Positions 14,792-14,865 of a DNA stretch of 14,865 nt are shown here, in pieces (position 1 is the first letter of the stretch; each line of letters starts with the position of its first letter). Position numbers and translations under genes: made by a program. The stretch is from positions 1 through 14,865 of the forward strand of contig JAOZST010000085.1 in the NCBI GenBank assembly GCA_029939535.1, given 5' to 3'. The stretch comes from NBML01 sp029939535 (GTDB taxonomy: Bacteria; Desulfobacterota; Desulfobacteria; Desulfobacterales; Desulfobacteraceae). The notes under the pieces are model-generated. The model did no database searches. It had not been told where the DNA came from and worked only from the letters and a program-made list of their open reading frames with translations.

Positions 14792-14865
14792 TTAAACAGT
14801 CAATTTTTCCTGTATATTCGGGAAGTTAGAATTATCAGGAAAAAAATTATTACTCTGATTTTGTG
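14792..14865 (-). CDS. Possible C-terminal tail of an upstream gene
   Basis: A frame open from the right edge ends at a TAA (14794-14792) and would encode a polar tail of 23 full codons containing NNFFPDNSNFPNIQEKLTV. It is too short to judge and could be chance. The 64 bp between it and the repeats hold no clear terminator or promoter. Confidence 0.2.
   Translation of the reverse strand, partial: QNQSNNFFPDNSNFPNIQEKLTV

Overview
The window carries a compact run of genes, all read on the minus strand (right to left), with protein families and moderately AT-rich base composition that suggest a Gram-negative bacterium, most likely a marine or sediment Desulfobacterota (Desulfobacter-like). 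That assignment is inference from the gene families and style; the window has no rRNA, tRNA or phylogenetic marker.

In transcription order, the right end (14865-13706) holds a possible tail of an upstream gene, three tandem 25-bp repeats each with a dyad, and a periplasmic substrate-binding protein of the ABC_sub_bind type with no transporter partner genes. It is followed at 2-5 bp spacing by a membrane histidine kinase and an NtrC-class response regulator with an intact GAFTGA motif (sigma-54 activator). A TonB-dependent receptor follows after 40 bp; that junction contains an 18-bp tandem duplication repeating the regulator's stop codon.

The middle (8870-6915) holds a Sec-exported protein with two divergent CAP/SCP-like halves and a C-terminal SdrD-B-like beta domain, then a small protein of unknown function overlapping its end. 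The left part (6799-1) is a complete type I secretion system, in the order TolC-like outer-membrane protein, PrtD-like ABC exporter and HlyD-like adaptor, followed by its likely substrate. The substrate is a large acidic RTX protein of at least 716 residues that runs off the left edge.

The most interesting reading is regulatory. Candidate -24/-12 (sigma-54) promoters lie directly upstream of the CAP protein gene (GG/GC at 8779-8778 and 8767-8766) and of the RTX gene (2300-2299 and 2288-2287), both with the canonical 12-bp offset. A sigma-54 activator with its own kinase and a putative ligand-binding protein is encoded in the same window. I infer a local circuit in which a periplasmic ligand is sensed by the binding protein and kinase, and the regulator switches on a surface or secreted programme (CAP protein, RTX protein, perhaps the secretion system). 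This is a hypothesis from sequence signals and synteny, not a demonstrated system.
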